DNA of 64,000 nt from Paraescarpia echinospica (Eukaryota > Annelida > Polychaeta > Sabellida > Siboglinidae): positions 52,781,944 to 52,845,943 of the forward strand of contig CM034532.1 of NCBI GenBank assembly GCA_020002185.1, read 5' to 3'. Under the pieces are notes generated by a model. It did no database searches. It was not told the origin of the DNA and saw only the letters and a list, made by a program, of their open reading frames with translations. Positions within the stretch are counted from its first letter, which is position 1; each line of letters starts with the position of its first letter. Made by a program: the position numbers and the translations under genes. Of this stretch, positions 51,352 through 62,126 are shown one piece after another.

Positions 51352-51775
51352 CTAAAATGAGAATTGAATGGAATATATATTTACACAAATATAATGGAAT
51401 TTCCTAGGATGTACTTTAATGTATTTTGTTAACAAGTTTGTTAGGAAAGTTAAGGTATTGCAAAATCTAATACAAATTAACCCTCTCTCTTAAATGAGTA
51501 TTCAGTTCATAATTTATGTAAATTTTGCTTGACGCTTATGCCATTGCATTGCAACCAAACATGCTATGCTACTGAACAAATAGAAATGATTACACTTGCA
51601 ACTTAGTGAATTGGTAGGCCAAACAACCAATAAAGAATTGCAGTATCATTTAACTGCTAAATGTTAGACACCATTAAAACAGCAGGCTCTCTCAGTATAT
51701 GTGACACTATTTTCTACATCAATAGTGTTGTCCTTCTTTTTAAATATTGAATGCATGTACAAAACAGAGGCAGCC

Positions 51776-52375
51776 GTGACAACAGCTACTGCAACAACAA
51801 CGGCTACTGCAACAACTGCTGCAGCCACCACATCAGCCGCCACATAGCTGCAGCCACCACAGCAGTCGCCACAATGGCTGCAGCCACCACAGCAGCCGCC
51901 ACATAGCTGCAGCCACCACAGCAGTCGCCACAATGGCTGCAGCCACCACAGCAGCCGCCACAATAGCTGCAGCCACCACAGCAGTCGCCACAATGGCTGC
52001 AGCCACCACAGCAGCCGCCACAATAGCTGCAGCCACCACAGCAGTCGCCACATAGCTGCAGCCACCACATCAGCCGCCACATAGCTGCAGCCACCACAGC
52101 AGTCGCCACAATGGCTGCAGCCACCACAGCAGTCGCCACAATGGCTGCAGCCACCACAGCAGCCGCCACATAGCTGCAGCCACCACAGCAGTCGCCACAA
52201 TGGCTGCAGCCACCACAGCAGTCGCCACAATGGCTGCAGCCACCACAGCAGTCGCCACAATGGCTGCATCCACCACAGCAGCCGCCACATAGCTGCAGCC
52301 ACCACAGCAGTCGCCACAATGGCTGCAGCCACCACAGCAGCCGCCACAATAGCTGCAGCCACCACAGCAGCCGGT
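51776..52375. repeat. GCTGCAGCCACCACAGCAG minisatellite at a D-exon position
   Basis: About 18 tandem copies of a 29-30 bp unit (GCTGCAGCCACCACAGCAG, then YCGCCACA, then ATG or TA). The sequence just to the right (52,376-52,500) is the standard D-exon upstream flank, so the repeat is an expansion of an alanine-coding D exon. Because 29 and 30 bp units alternate, no single minus-strand frame stays Ala/Val throughout: it switches to Trp/Leu/Cys-rich frames. It probably no longer encodes a normal exon. Confidence 0.8.
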
Positions 52376-52950
52376 CAGAATAATGTGCTGGTGTTGTTTG
52401 TTCTTCATTTCTGCCCAATAATTCTCGTACCAAAACGTATGCCTGCTCCAGTGACCAGTACTGTGCTTGCTGCTATGTTAGCGATGATCAAACGAGTAAG
52501 TTAGTGTTTAACAGACATATTTTCAATTAAAAAAAACCTACATAAAACATTCTTTCAATATTTCTTCAAACTTTTGAAAAGCAATTATGTTGGTTATACA
52601 AGATTCAAGCAGGTGTACACAGGCAAAGCTAACTTATTTTTAATGCAACTTCCAACACCTGGGCCCTCTCGAGTACAGCTGTTATTTAACTTATGTAAAT
52701 ATACAATATATGTTATGTTTTTACATTATTCTCATAGGCAAACAACATCAATGATAGCAATATAACATTACGTTTTATCTTGTCAAGCAGACGTTTAACA
52801 ATTATTGCTGAGTGACGACCTTTAGTAGTGGTAGTGGGAGGTTGATCCTATAAATTAGTAGGATTGGTGATAGGAGGATTCTAAAATGCGGGGTATCAGG
52901 TTGGTCCTCAAAATACCTTGGAGATGGGAAGTTGATACTTTCCCCCCGTT

Positions 52951-52951
<1 letters not shown>

Positions 52952-53015
<64 letters not shown>

Positions 53016-53030
53016 CTCTCTCTCTCTCTC
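52952..53030. repeat. Compound (CT)n(TA)n(CT)n microsatellite
   Basis: A CT run, then about 17 TA units, then a second CT run. Confidence 0.95.
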
Positions 53031-53976
53031 GCCCACAGAAAGGTAGCCGGTAAGCGCTGATGTCACGTACGCACTATTTGCCGTGTTTCAAACATGGTTA
53101 ATTTAATCCAACTTCTAACACCATATCGCGTAGTCATTTGCTATGGAGTAACGTTGTATTATACAATAAAGGCAATATTCAAGACATAGTTCTATTAGTC
53201 CACTCGGCTACTTTATATTTTTGGTGACTACGGTGCAACGGGCAGAGTCCAGTGCCCCGCCATGAGACATCATTAGTTTGGCCACTGCCATCCTGTATAG
53301 TGTCTACTAGGGATACAGCCTCTTAATGACACTGTCTACTAGTCACCAGTACAACGTGTGACATACACAACACACTACATAATAGCAACAAACATGTCAA
53401 CTCGCATTACAGGTGCGTCCAATGATGTTCAATGTCACACAACCTGATGCGCAGGTATTCTAATTAGTGTACCACTTGACATCAGCGCTGGAGTAAAACC
53501 ATCGCTAAGGGCAGGCCAGTAACCGCATGCTGCCTAGTTGGAAGAATCGGAGCCGAACGTCTCTCCGGAGAGGGAGTAGGGTGAACTTGTTGCTGTGATT
53601 CTGATATCGGTTCATCAGTGGCGTCCAGGGAGTTTCCAACAACGTCAACTAAAAGCAAGTTTTACTGGGCTTTCAGCACCGTTGCGAAAGTATTTTTATG
53701 TACCTCGGTTTGCGGGGCTGGAATTGATCAATGTAGGTACCGGTCATCCTCGCAAGCCAGGGGTGTGACTACGTACGCTACCCCTGGCAGATCTTCTACT
53801 CAATGTATGGAAATTAGCTGAATCAAACTCATAGCCGACTTTGCCGTACCATCCGTGAGAACAGTGCAGACACTCATCCTGTAGCGAAAAATCCTGCCGC
53901 TGAAAAATACTGCCGCACCAACCCTTAATGTGCATGTCCGGAAGTACAGTTTTTCGCGGGGAGACGTCAGTGCTTG

Positions 53977-54014
<38 letters not shown>

Positions 54015-54228
54015 TAGCAAGGGGCTACACACGTACACGGACTAATTTTACGAACAGGTAGCCAGGGTCCTACGTATACGTACGTTCATCCAAATTGTAT
54101 TAGCGTTAAATTTTGACTGGTTCTGATTAGGACAGTCGCGAAATCAATTAATTGTAAATGTTGTTATACTGTTATCTTAACACGTTGTAAACATGAAGCA
54201 AATACGTGCAGTGTGGAACAACAATTAC

Positions 54229-54252
54229 CTTTGACACTGATATAATAACATT
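54229..54252 (-). CDS. Candidate tail micro-exon, 24 nt
   Basis: Acceptor GCGCATGTTCTAG, donor GTAATT, phase 1-1, encoding CYYISVK. The splice sites are good and the length fits the array, but there is no paralogue to confirm it. Confidence 0.4.
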
Positions 54253-55539
54253 CTAGAACATGCGCAAAACGATTAACTAATTAATTTAACTTTAATCGAA
54301 CTAGAGTAGGAAAGCCTGGGGATTGTTGTCAGTTTGTTCTTTTTGTAATAACATTTCCATAATTTTTGTTGTTGCTAAGTTTAACTTTAGTATATCATGC
54401 AGGCCCTATATATATACACCTGTATTGATGTATGTTTATTCAAAATATGAAATTTGGGTCGCTCAAAAGGTGTATCACCTAAAGCAAGTAAGTATGTATT
54501 ATTTCCAAATATATATATATATATATATATTGGTAAGCATGTAATATGTCTCCAATAAAATTGCTTTAATTATACTATTGCGAAAAATCCTGCCGCTGTA
54601 AATACTGCAGCACCGACCCTTAATGCGTATGTCCGTTTGTTGTATAAAGAAATATTTTGCCCTATTCTAAATACATTAATCTAATCGCGGTCTTCAAGTT
54701 TTATTATGAATATTTCCGATGGGATGGGTGTAATATTATTAGAATGTTGTTCATCTGAGACATTTGGAAAAAAGGATATATATGTGGAAATATTTATAAA
54801 TGCTAGCCACTAATGTGATGTAAGTTTTATTCAGCACAATTAATCTAATCAAACTGTCAAAACTATTATACATTATTTTATATATATAATTATATATATA
54901 TATATATAATTATATATATATATATATATAATTATGTCGTCATGTTTTGCACATTCCCATGACTATAAGAGTAAAAGTATATTATCCGCGTGAGAGTCAC
55001 ACAAGATATAACGTACACAATGGACACTAATTGAAATATGTATATTCCTTTATATAGTTGGTTTGATGCTAGTAATGACATAGAAATACTGTAAGCATAA
55101 TTACTTATACATTATCCAAGTATGCAATCCACATACACTACATTAATCATGTATACTTAATGCATACCATACTTATGTTTTCTGATAATTTAGTAATTAT
55201 ATAATGCATGTGCACTGTGATCATGTAATATAATTGGGATATGTTTAATAGACACCGTACACACGTTTTCAAAACTAAATCCATGGGCATTACCATTATG
55301 CACCTTTACTGAGACAGATTATTACACTTTGCGAACTGAGCAAAGTGCAGCCAAATTACCATATGATATATACTTATTAAATTTTAATTGCTTAGTATGC
55401 ATGTGTACTTTTCTGAATGTCTACATGGGCATGCGGATTTTCTTTATATATATATATATAAAATTGTGTGATGCACAATGCACATGCACAATGTATATAT
55501 AGACTAATCATTAGGTTACTCGTATAAAACACATCACCA

Positions 55540-55632
55540 TCACAACAAAAGGAGTCGCCGAATTACTTCATGACTTAAAAACAAACAAATCAACAGGGCC
55601 CGACCAGGTGTCAGCCAGAATCCAGGGTCGGT
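55540..55632 (+). pseudogene. LINE reverse transcriptase fragment (CR1/Jockey type)
   Basis: The plus strand encodes KGVAELLHDLKTNKSTGPDQ followed by VSARIQG. This is the start of the reverse transcriptase domain of CR1/Jockey-like LINEs (K.TGPD.I). It stops shortly after and is a short relic. Confidence 0.65.
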
Positions 55633-55689
55633 GAGGCAGTATTTTACAGCGGCAAGATTGTTCGCCCCTTTTTAACAAGATTTAACAAG

Positions 55690-56300
55690 ATTGCCATCCA
55701 GAGAATTAAATCTAGATGGCAAGTGGACAAGGAAGCCCTTTGGCTTATCGATAGTCCAACCCTTTTATCTAAATATATCCAGCCCTTCTGAAGTATGTGT
55801 CGATTTTATTTTTAAACATATTCACATTACTAGCACCCACACAATCAGGAGATAATCTGTTCCATTCAATCACAATCGTTTGTGAAAATGGGAACTTTCT
55901 TACGTCTAATCTACACTTCTCCTTTACTAATGTAACTTCATGTCCTCTAGTCTTTCTATCTTTCTTAACTGAAAAAAAACATATTTCTATCAATATTTTC
56001 ATAACCATTCAATATTTTAAACACTTCTATCTGATCTCCTCTCAATCTCCTGGTCTCTAGTGTTGTTAAACCACATTCTTTTAGGCGTTTTTCATAACTA
56101 AGATCCCTCAGTTTTTGTATCATTTTAGTCGCTCTCCTCTGTACTCTTTCTAGCATATCTATATCCTTCTTGCGGTATGGCCTCCACGCTTGTATACAAT
56201 ATTCTAAATGAGGCCTAACTATTGTTTTGTACAGCGGTATTATTAGTTATTTATCTTTATATGCTATATTTCGCCTAATCAATCCAAGGATTTGATTTCC
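55690..56300 (-). pseudogene. CR1-like LINE, 3' end of ORF2
   Basis: Two overlapping minus-strand frames give MLERVQRRATKMIQKLRDLS, YEKRLKECGLTTLETRRLRG and EVFKILNGYENIDRNMFF, then ending VNMFKNKIDTYFRRAGYI. This is the conserved C-terminal part of a CR1-type LINE polymerase. A frameshift near 55,985 (a run of A/T) separates the two parts. It is truncated at its 5' side. The orientation is opposite to the fragment at 55,540. Confidence 0.8.
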
Positions 56301-56877
56301 TTTGCTAACATATAACAAGCCATGGCGCCTCCCGCGAAAAACTGTACTTTCAGACATGCGCTTTAAGTATTTTTCAGCGGCAGGATTTTTCGCTACAGTC
56401 CGACTCGCGCCTCAGTTCCAGGAATCACAATATAATTACCCATTCGACCATTCTCACGAGCCGCTAAGCGGTATTGTGTATTCAAACAATTACGTCTACT
56501 GCCCATGAAGACCACCCAGAAGACCACTGGACTTCGTTGGCAAGCGGTATTACCGACTGAGCTTATATTCCGAGTTTCGGCAAGCGATCTGCCACGTGGT
56601 ACTGAGACTGATGGAATCAGCAGCGACCCATGGCGCGCGAGGATGGTACCGGACAGCGAAACTGATAACACGTTGCGCCGACCAACGCCGACTTGCACAT
56701 TGATTACACCATTAATCTAATCGTAGCATTGCAGACAGCGTAGTCTGTTCATTCCCGGATCACCATAGACACAAATGGGCTAATTAATATATACGACTAA
56801 TGTGTTTAGTCTCGTGAGTTTGGCAATCGAGGTAAAACTTTATTTACAACCGCAAAAACCATGTCAGCTCTCATTAC

Positions 56878-56892
56878 CTGGATCACCAAACA
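56878..56892 (-). CDS. Candidate micro-exon, 15 nt
   Basis: Bounded by a GGTTTAG acceptor and GTAATG donor, phase 1-1, encoding FGDP. The pyrimidine tract is weak. Listed because phase and length fit the array. Confidence 0.3.
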
Positions 56893-56899
56893 CTAAACC

Positions 56900-57890
56900 A
56901 CGCATCGTGCCTCGCGATACTAAAAATAACAATCAACATACATTTCAGGGAAACGCACGAAACTAATGTTATGGAGTCTGGTGGGAGTTGAACACGCGAC
57001 CAAAACACTGGTATTTTGAGAGACGGTCGTGTTTAGCTGAACCAACTACGTTATTAGTAATCTTGTTTAGTTTAGCTTTCGTTTCATCTGTGAGCCGTTT
57101 ACTCAGTTCGTCTTTTCCGTTTGAAACAAGGCGGAGCGCTGAGATGATTTCTAAAAGAGTACAATCGTAAAACTTAAATTCTTTCCAAAAAGCGAGTTCG
57201 TTCGCAAATGACTACTTTTAGGCGGATACCAGCACAATATAAGCCCAATTATTACTACTGTTAACGTAAGGATCACCATTCCTCTCGGTGTAGTGTTGTT
57301 CTTACTAGTTGTCCATACATCATGTTTCCCATGCCGTGCAGTTGCTTGTGTATGTGTCTCTTAATGTACCTCTGTTACAGTCAACCAGTGCTTCCAATAG
57401 CACCCGTTGAATACCATCCTCTCATATGATGGACCCAAATTACAATGTTTCTGTACTGTATTGAATAGTTACTTTTATTTATTCCTGCACGCTTTAAAAC
57501 TGTTATTATACATTCATGACATGTGCAGTCCAGCTATGCATAGCATTCGTCTTAATCACCAAATCTTTTCTGGAAATAGTGCATGGTGTCGATCGGCACT
57601 GTACATCAATGTAGACCAGTTGTAAGATTTTAAATTTTCAACCAGTGAACCAGGTGAACACTTTTAACATGTCGTTGAAAGTTGGCTGTGTTATATCTAT
57701 CCTCGTTTTTCTTTTTTTTCTTTTTTTAAAATAGCTGTTTTCAAAACGGCCATAATGCTGAAACAGACTTATTAATTTTGGGACTGGGTGGTAATTAACA
57801 TAACATACAATACATCAGCAAACAAATTATTGTAGGATTCACTTGAAGTGAACATAAATTTATTAAGTAGATACATGGCTAAAACAAATA
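56900..57890. other. Intron or intergenic stretch without recognised gene
   Basis: Mostly AT-rich unique sequence, with a T-rich tract at 57,708-57,728. No supported coding region. The block just left of D2 (57,800-57,895) is shared with the D exons at 46.1 and 8.1 kb. Confidence 0.5.
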
Positions 57891-57899
57891 ATACACTAC

Positions 57900-58211
57900 C
57901 TTCTACTTCCGCCTGACGACTTTCTTCTGCTTCTGCTGAAGCAACAACAGCAGGAGTTACAACAACAACAACAACAACAGCCACTACAATGACAACCACA
58001 ACAGCAGCAGCTACAAGAACAATATCATCATCAGCAGCACCGGCAGTACCGGCAGCACCGCCAGCACCGGAAGCACCAGCAGCAGCGGCGGGTGAGGCGG
58101 CGGCGGCGGCACCAGCAGCAAAAACAGTAGTAATAACAACTGCAACCACTACAGCTGCTGCCACAAAAGTAACAGTTGCAACGACAACTGGAGCAGCCAC
58201 AACAACTGGAG
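57900..58211 (-). CDS. Tail exon D2, long Ala/Val-rich segment, 312 nt
   Basis: Entry after CTCATTGCTGTAG and exit at GTAGTG, phase 1-1, 104 codons. The peptide starts APVVVAAPVVV, passes through long Ala/Val/Gly runs with an ADDD break, and ends ASAEAEESRQAEVE. The hydrophobic runs are long enough for membrane helices. The acidic end matches the other D exons (46,162; 8,159; 9,765; 11,391). The alanine runs arise from GCA/GCT/GCC repeats, so length may vary between individuals. Confidence 0.6.
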
Positions 58212-58577
58212 CTACAGCAATGAGGAACCTGTTGGGGGAGCAGAATCGTGCCAGGTCCATAATGCTTTGGTCTTGACTGTTGCGCCATAGTCCTCCTACT
58301 GATTTGATTGTCTAATCCAATGGCCAGTATTGTTGTTGTTTGCTACTTTGATATAGTTTATTGATGTTACAGTCTACAGAGTTATGTTGCTGGCATGCCA
58401 TATTTTCACATTGAAATCGGCATTTGTTACTGTAGATTGCACACATATAGGTAAATATGTATCATAGTTTGTTTTGTTCATCCGTACTATTGCATTCTTA
58501 TTCATATCGCCATTTACAAGGCTACAAAACATTAACGTACATTAACAAATATGCTAAATTTCACCAGACGTTATCGT

Positions 58578-58619
58578 GTGCCACCATCTATCAGGCGTGT
58601 GCCTGATAGATGGTGGCAC
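58578..58619. repeat. Perfect 19 bp hairpin with 4 bp loop
   Basis: GTGCCACCATCTATCAGGC, loop GTGT, then the exact reverse complement. The left arm occurs unpaired as GTGCCACCATTTATCAGGC in related intron blocks at 7.73, 9.33, 10.96 and 19.34 kb, so the second arm was gained only in this copy. Confidence 0.85.
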
Positions 58620-58844
58620 TATGTCAAATCAAAGCTGCATGGCTTTCTAGGTAACCTCTTAGCAACAAACTTTCTCTGAGACCATTAAAATGTATAATTC
58701 AACGCTATACTGGTATGATGAACACAATAAAACATTTACTTTATCACATTTTCCCATTCCCGGCAAATAAATGTTAAACCGGATACAGCATTAAAAAAGA
58801 TCCGTGTTGTTTACTCCTAACCTGCCACAGGGACGTACTTAGAA

Positions 58845-58927
58845 GGTCCACTATGCAATGTCCACACCTCAATAAGCCAGAATCTACATTAGTTCGCTAC
58901 CCAGGGATTATCATAAGCGGCACTTAC
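58845..58927. repeat. Dispersed intron repeat (ACCTCAATAACTCACAATCTGCC family)
   Basis: A 50-60 bp degenerate unit with the order 'cacctcaataa.tcacaatctgcc.taagg.gctacct.ggagtg.ccat...gcactgtc'. Further copies lie near 7,836-7,960, 9,440-9,560, 11,070-11,190, 17,490-17,575, 19,545-19,645, 19,905-19,995, 50,430-50,515, 59,455-59,626 and 61,535-61,615, usually beside an array exon. Confidence 0.7.
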
Positions 58928-58984
58928 CGTGGGCGGCTGCTTTTTTGTTCAACTTGGCCTCGCGTCTTGCTTCGCGTCTGGCTT
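58928..58984 (-). CDS. Tail exon E2, basic, 57 nt
   Basis: Phase 1-1 exon encoding ARREARREAKLNKKAAAH, with acceptor ATTGGTTTCAG and consensus donor GTAAGT. It shows an internal ARRE duplication relative to E1. One of the best splice-site pairs in the array. Confidence 0.65.
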
Positions 58985-59039
58985 CTGAAACCAATAATTG
59001 ATTGAATGTGTATGACACGGGCAACCACAGTAGTAACAA

Positions 59040-59188
59040 CAACACATCAGCTACAGCAACACCAGCAACAGTAGTCACAGCGGCAGCAGATATAAAACAA
59101 GCAACAGCAGCAATAGCAGCAACAGATGCAACAACAGTTGCAGTAGCAATTAAAGCTACAGCGACAACAACTGCGGCTACAACAGCTG
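59040..59188 (-). CDS. Probable D-class exon or exon relic
   Basis: After a CCTAACCCTGGCAG acceptor the minus strand reads AVVAAVVVAVALIATATVV and further Ala/Val sequence in the same frame as other D exons. The upstream flank (GGAGGATTGTGGGACAG, TCAAGAACAAAC) is shared with D copies at 8.4, 19.0, 52.4 and 58.3 kb. No clear GTAGTG donor remains, only a weak GTGTTG, so it may be inactive. The left limit is approximate. Confidence 0.4.
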
Positions 59189-59626
59189 CTGCCAGGGTTA
59201 GGACAATCTACTGGTGTTGTTTGTTCTTGACATCTGTCCCACAATCCTCCTACCAATGTTCGTCTGGTCCAATGGCCACAGTTGTTGCCGGCTACTATGT
59301 CAGCGATTACCAAACGTGTTATGTGTAACATATTTTCAAATCAAATAAAAAAAATAATAATTATAGAACATATATCAATGATTCACACTTTGGAAGAGTA
59401 ACTAGATTGGCTATACAATATTCAAACAGGTGCAGACAGGTCAAACTAATTTATTTTGCTGTACTACCCACACCTCAATAACCTCAAAACCAGGAGTTAC
59501 CATTAGCCTCACTGTCCACACCTCAATAACTTACAGTCTGTCTTAGAGCAGTATCTAAGAGTGAACATCTGCTGCACTGTCCACACCTAAAAAACTCACA
59601 ATCTGCCTTATGGTGCTACCTTGGAG

Positions 59627-60326
59627 CAGACCTGGGGTCAGATACATCATATATATGTATCTTATGTATCTAGATACAATTTTGAATGTATCTGTATCTG
59701 TATCTAGATACAGTGCGCCGAAATCAATATGTATCTGTATTTTATTTAGATATATTCCAAATGTATCTGAAATTTCAGATACATTTCAGATACATTTTAG
59801 ATAGATCATTGGTCAAGAAGGGATATGTCCCACTCCCACGTAGCCAAAAGTTGTTAATTGTAATTATAGGAAACAATTAGTAGAAGCCAAGTACCTACTC
59901 ATGGCTTCATCATATCCACCAAAGGAACCAGTTTCTTTTGAAAATGTCTGACAGCAACTAAAGAAGCCAATTGGATAGGTGCTCCATGAAGGACTCAACA
60001 TTCGAGACACTTATGTTCATCCGTATGAACTCTTAGTAATTGCATGCTATTTGTATGTATGCAAGTGTAATATTAATAAAATAAAGCTGTCATAAATAAA
60101 TAAACTGAGTGTTTTTTAGTTTCTTATACTTCGCCATTACCGATCGCAAATTTAACCATAAAATGTATCTGTATCTGTACCTAGATACATTTAGAAATAA
60201 TGTATATGTATATGTATCTAGATACATTTAGAAATAATGTATCTGTATATGTATCTGTATCTGGCCAAATTAAAATGTATCTGTATCTTATCTAGATACT
60301 TTTCAAATGTATCTGCCCCAGGTCTG
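59627..60326. mobile_element. Non-autonomous hAT-like element, 700 bp
   Basis: Both ends read CAGACCTGGGG(Y)CAGATACAT as inverted repeats, with many GTATCT/AGATAC hexamers just inside each end (59,640-59,810 and 60,165-60,315). The flanking 8-mers CCTTGGAG (59,619-59,626) and CCTAAGAG (60,327-60,334) look like an 8 bp target-site duplication with two later changes. A CAG...CTG terminus and 8 bp duplication are typical of hAT elements. No transposase is present. The element interrupts one copy of the dispersed intron repeat. Confidence 0.75.
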
Positions 60327-60348
60327 CCTAAGAGTGGCCATCACTTAC

Positions 60349-60393
60349 CATGGGCGGCTTCTTTCTTTTTCAACTTTACCTCGCGTTTTCTAT
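60349..60393 (-). CDS. Tail exon E1, basic, 45 nt
   Basis: Phase 1-1 exon encoding RKREVKLKKKEAAH, between TTTGTTTTAG and GTAAGT. It belongs to the same class as 58,928-58,984 (both end in an ...AAH module just before GTAAGT). Highly basic and likely solvent-exposed. Confidence 0.6.
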
Positions 60394-61213
60394 CTAAAAC
60401 AAAGGCGTCGGAAACTATTGAATATGGGGGGTGGGATCGACGGCAGCGAGCATAATGTGGCCAACCAAAAAATTATGTAACACACAAAATCTTTTTTAAT
60501 TTGCCCCCATGTAATGCGCCGTAATGCTGGACCGAATCCCCGCCCAAAAATACGAAAACACTGAAGATCCAGGACTAGATTTTAAATAGCACGATGGGTA
60601 TATTTATCGGAAAGGATATGTTTAGGCGGGGGTCTAAAAACCTGAAATACTGACTATGGAACAGTTTCAAATTGTTCCTCATATTGTTGTCAATCTAACA
60701 TAATTGGATTCAATCTATATCTCTTAGCGGCCAGTTTGGATCAATTGAGTTTAGTTGTCATGCCATAATTAACACCGTTATGATGGATTTCTCATGACCT
60801 CAAACAGATAAGATAATGGCAATTGTTCAATTCAAAGTGCATGCACATCCAAATTATGGATATGCGTACAGACACATGCGCGCACGCTCGCACAAAAGCA
60901 GGAACACGCGCGCGCAAGCACATACACACACACACACACCAGCCGGATTCACTTTCTTGCCCGTATTGTCAATAATCCATCAAAACGTAATTCATACTCG
61001 ATGTTTTGCAATACCCTCTTGGCTGCCCGATTAAATTGTCTAAGGAACCGAGTGAACATAGAAAGAGTGGGCCTCGTCGCCTAGGAGGAGGTTCAAAACA
61101 CCAAGGTTAATGTACTAATATATAGATTAGCGAGATTGATCACCTGCATTTCATTAGGTGGCAAATCTTAAATAAACATTTATGTAAATTTCTGCTGTGG
61201 TGAACATTCATAC

Positions 61214-61252
61214 CTTCATCTTCCATGACGGGTGGCACAGATGGCGTCTCTT
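61214..61252 (-). CDS. Tail exon B1 (EETPSVP class), 39 nt
   Basis: The exon encodes EETPSVPPVMEDE between TTGTTTGTCCAG and GTATGA, phase 1 at both ends. The paralogous exon at 51,212-51,250 reads EETPSVPCIMEDG with the same acceptor and a similar donor. A proline/acidic linker with no recognised domain. Confidence 0.65.
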
Positions 61253-61307
61253 CTGGACAAACAAGTAGTGTTAGTACTGGTGTTATCGGTACCAAAATAT
61301 TGTATAC

Positions 61308-61342
61308 CATTAAATGCATCACATAAAGCAGTCATCACACCA
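61308..61342 (-). CDS. Tail exon A1 (TGVM class), 35 nt
   Basis: The exon encodes (x)GVMTALCDAFN, between an AATTTTAG acceptor and a GTATAC donor, entry phase 2 and exit phase 1. It joins in frame to exon B1. A second copy of the same class occurs at 51,311-51,351 (TGVMIPALHVAFK). Conservation of both splice sites and peptide in two copies 10 kb apart supports a real exon. Confidence 0.6.
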
Positions 61343-61618
61343 CTAAAATTAAGTAATTCATCATTGATATCAATACACGTGGTTGCATGTGTCAGTGCAT
61401 TACGAGGAAGCATGGTTATGTAACTGATGCAAGTAGAAGTGATTACATTTGCAGCATTGTGAATTTGCAGGCTGAAAATTAAAACATGTAATACATTCAG
61501 TATAATATTTTTATCAAGACAGCCACCCAGGAGTGATCATCAAATACATTGTTCAGACATCAATAACTCGCAATCTACCTTAGGGCGCCTTCTAAGGGTG
61601 GTCATCAGCTGTACGTAC

Positions 61619-61838
61619 CCTGGGCAACTGTTTCTGTCAAGTTGACATCGTGGCTTCCTTCTTCCTCATTGCCAGTGACATTATGACCGTTATCTTCTAA
61701 CTTTCCCGAAGCGGCATTATTTCTCAGGTTCATGCTTTGTTGTCCTGATATATATGTCCACATGGGTGGTCCCCATCCAGAGAAACCTTCTATGTTGGAG
61801 ATCTGATTGGCTACATCCATGAGGGCCGCCACTCTATC
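61619..61838 (-). CDS. Phosphoglucomutase-like gene, exon p4 with extended C-terminal tail
   Basis: The first half, DRVAALMDVANQISNIEGFS followed by GWGPP, aligns with the end of PGM (LSPLI.IAL.IS.....GR..PTVIT). In PGM the protein stops there. Here the frame continues for about 40 more residues that are rich in N, E and G and end SHDVNLTETVAQ, then meets a GTACGT donor with exit phase 1. The acceptor is TATACGCAG, the exon is 220 nt (phase 0 to 1). A second overlapping GTACAG donor four bases on would give phase 2, which matters because the next candidate exon needs phase 2 entry. The exon ties the enzyme-like core to the small downstream exons. Confidence 0.75.
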
Positions 61839-62126
61839 CTGCGTATAGCAAGTGTATAGGAATATTAGAATAAGCAAGGATCCATGCCGAAACATATTGG
61901 TTGGGTAAGTTTACGACACAGCAATCAGTAGATAGACATGTGCTGATTGATGTTGATACGCTGTGTTATCTAGGAAGTATTACCAACATTCTAGGAATAA
62001 AACCAATACAGTTGAATAATATAATCATGTGTTGCCATTTGTTCGATATATGTAATAAACAAGAAAAGATTTTACAATATTTCTATAAAATAATGGATCA
62101 AATGTCGTTAAAAGTTGCGTGCATAC

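Larger units (their letters stand above)
53880..56400. mobile_element. Nested inverted-repeat element(s), GCGAAAAATCC family
   Basis: The left end at 53,880-53,966 (GTAGCGAAAAATCCTGCCGC ... GTACAGTTTTTCGCGGG) is matched by its reverse complement at 56,322-56,400, about 80 bp each. Two shorter copies of the same end lie inside, 54,575-54,635 forward and 55,636-55,668 reverse. They suggest one element inserted in another or an internal duplication. The interior holds LINE fragments and TA tracts but no transposase. Confidence 0.6.

Noticed and set aside
51664..52433. Minus-strand open frames over 200 codons rich in W, L, C or A/V
   Set aside because: They are different frames of one 29/30 bp minisatellite, and frame length follows from lack of stops in the unit.
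58031..58288. Cysteine-rich minus-strand frame across the D2 exon
   Set aside because: It is the +1 frame of GCT/GCA repeats; the Ala/Val frame has the matching splice sites and paralogues.
59610..59880. Tyr/Val/Ser-rich plus frames
   Set aside because: Made by GTATCT hexamers at the end of the hAT-like element.
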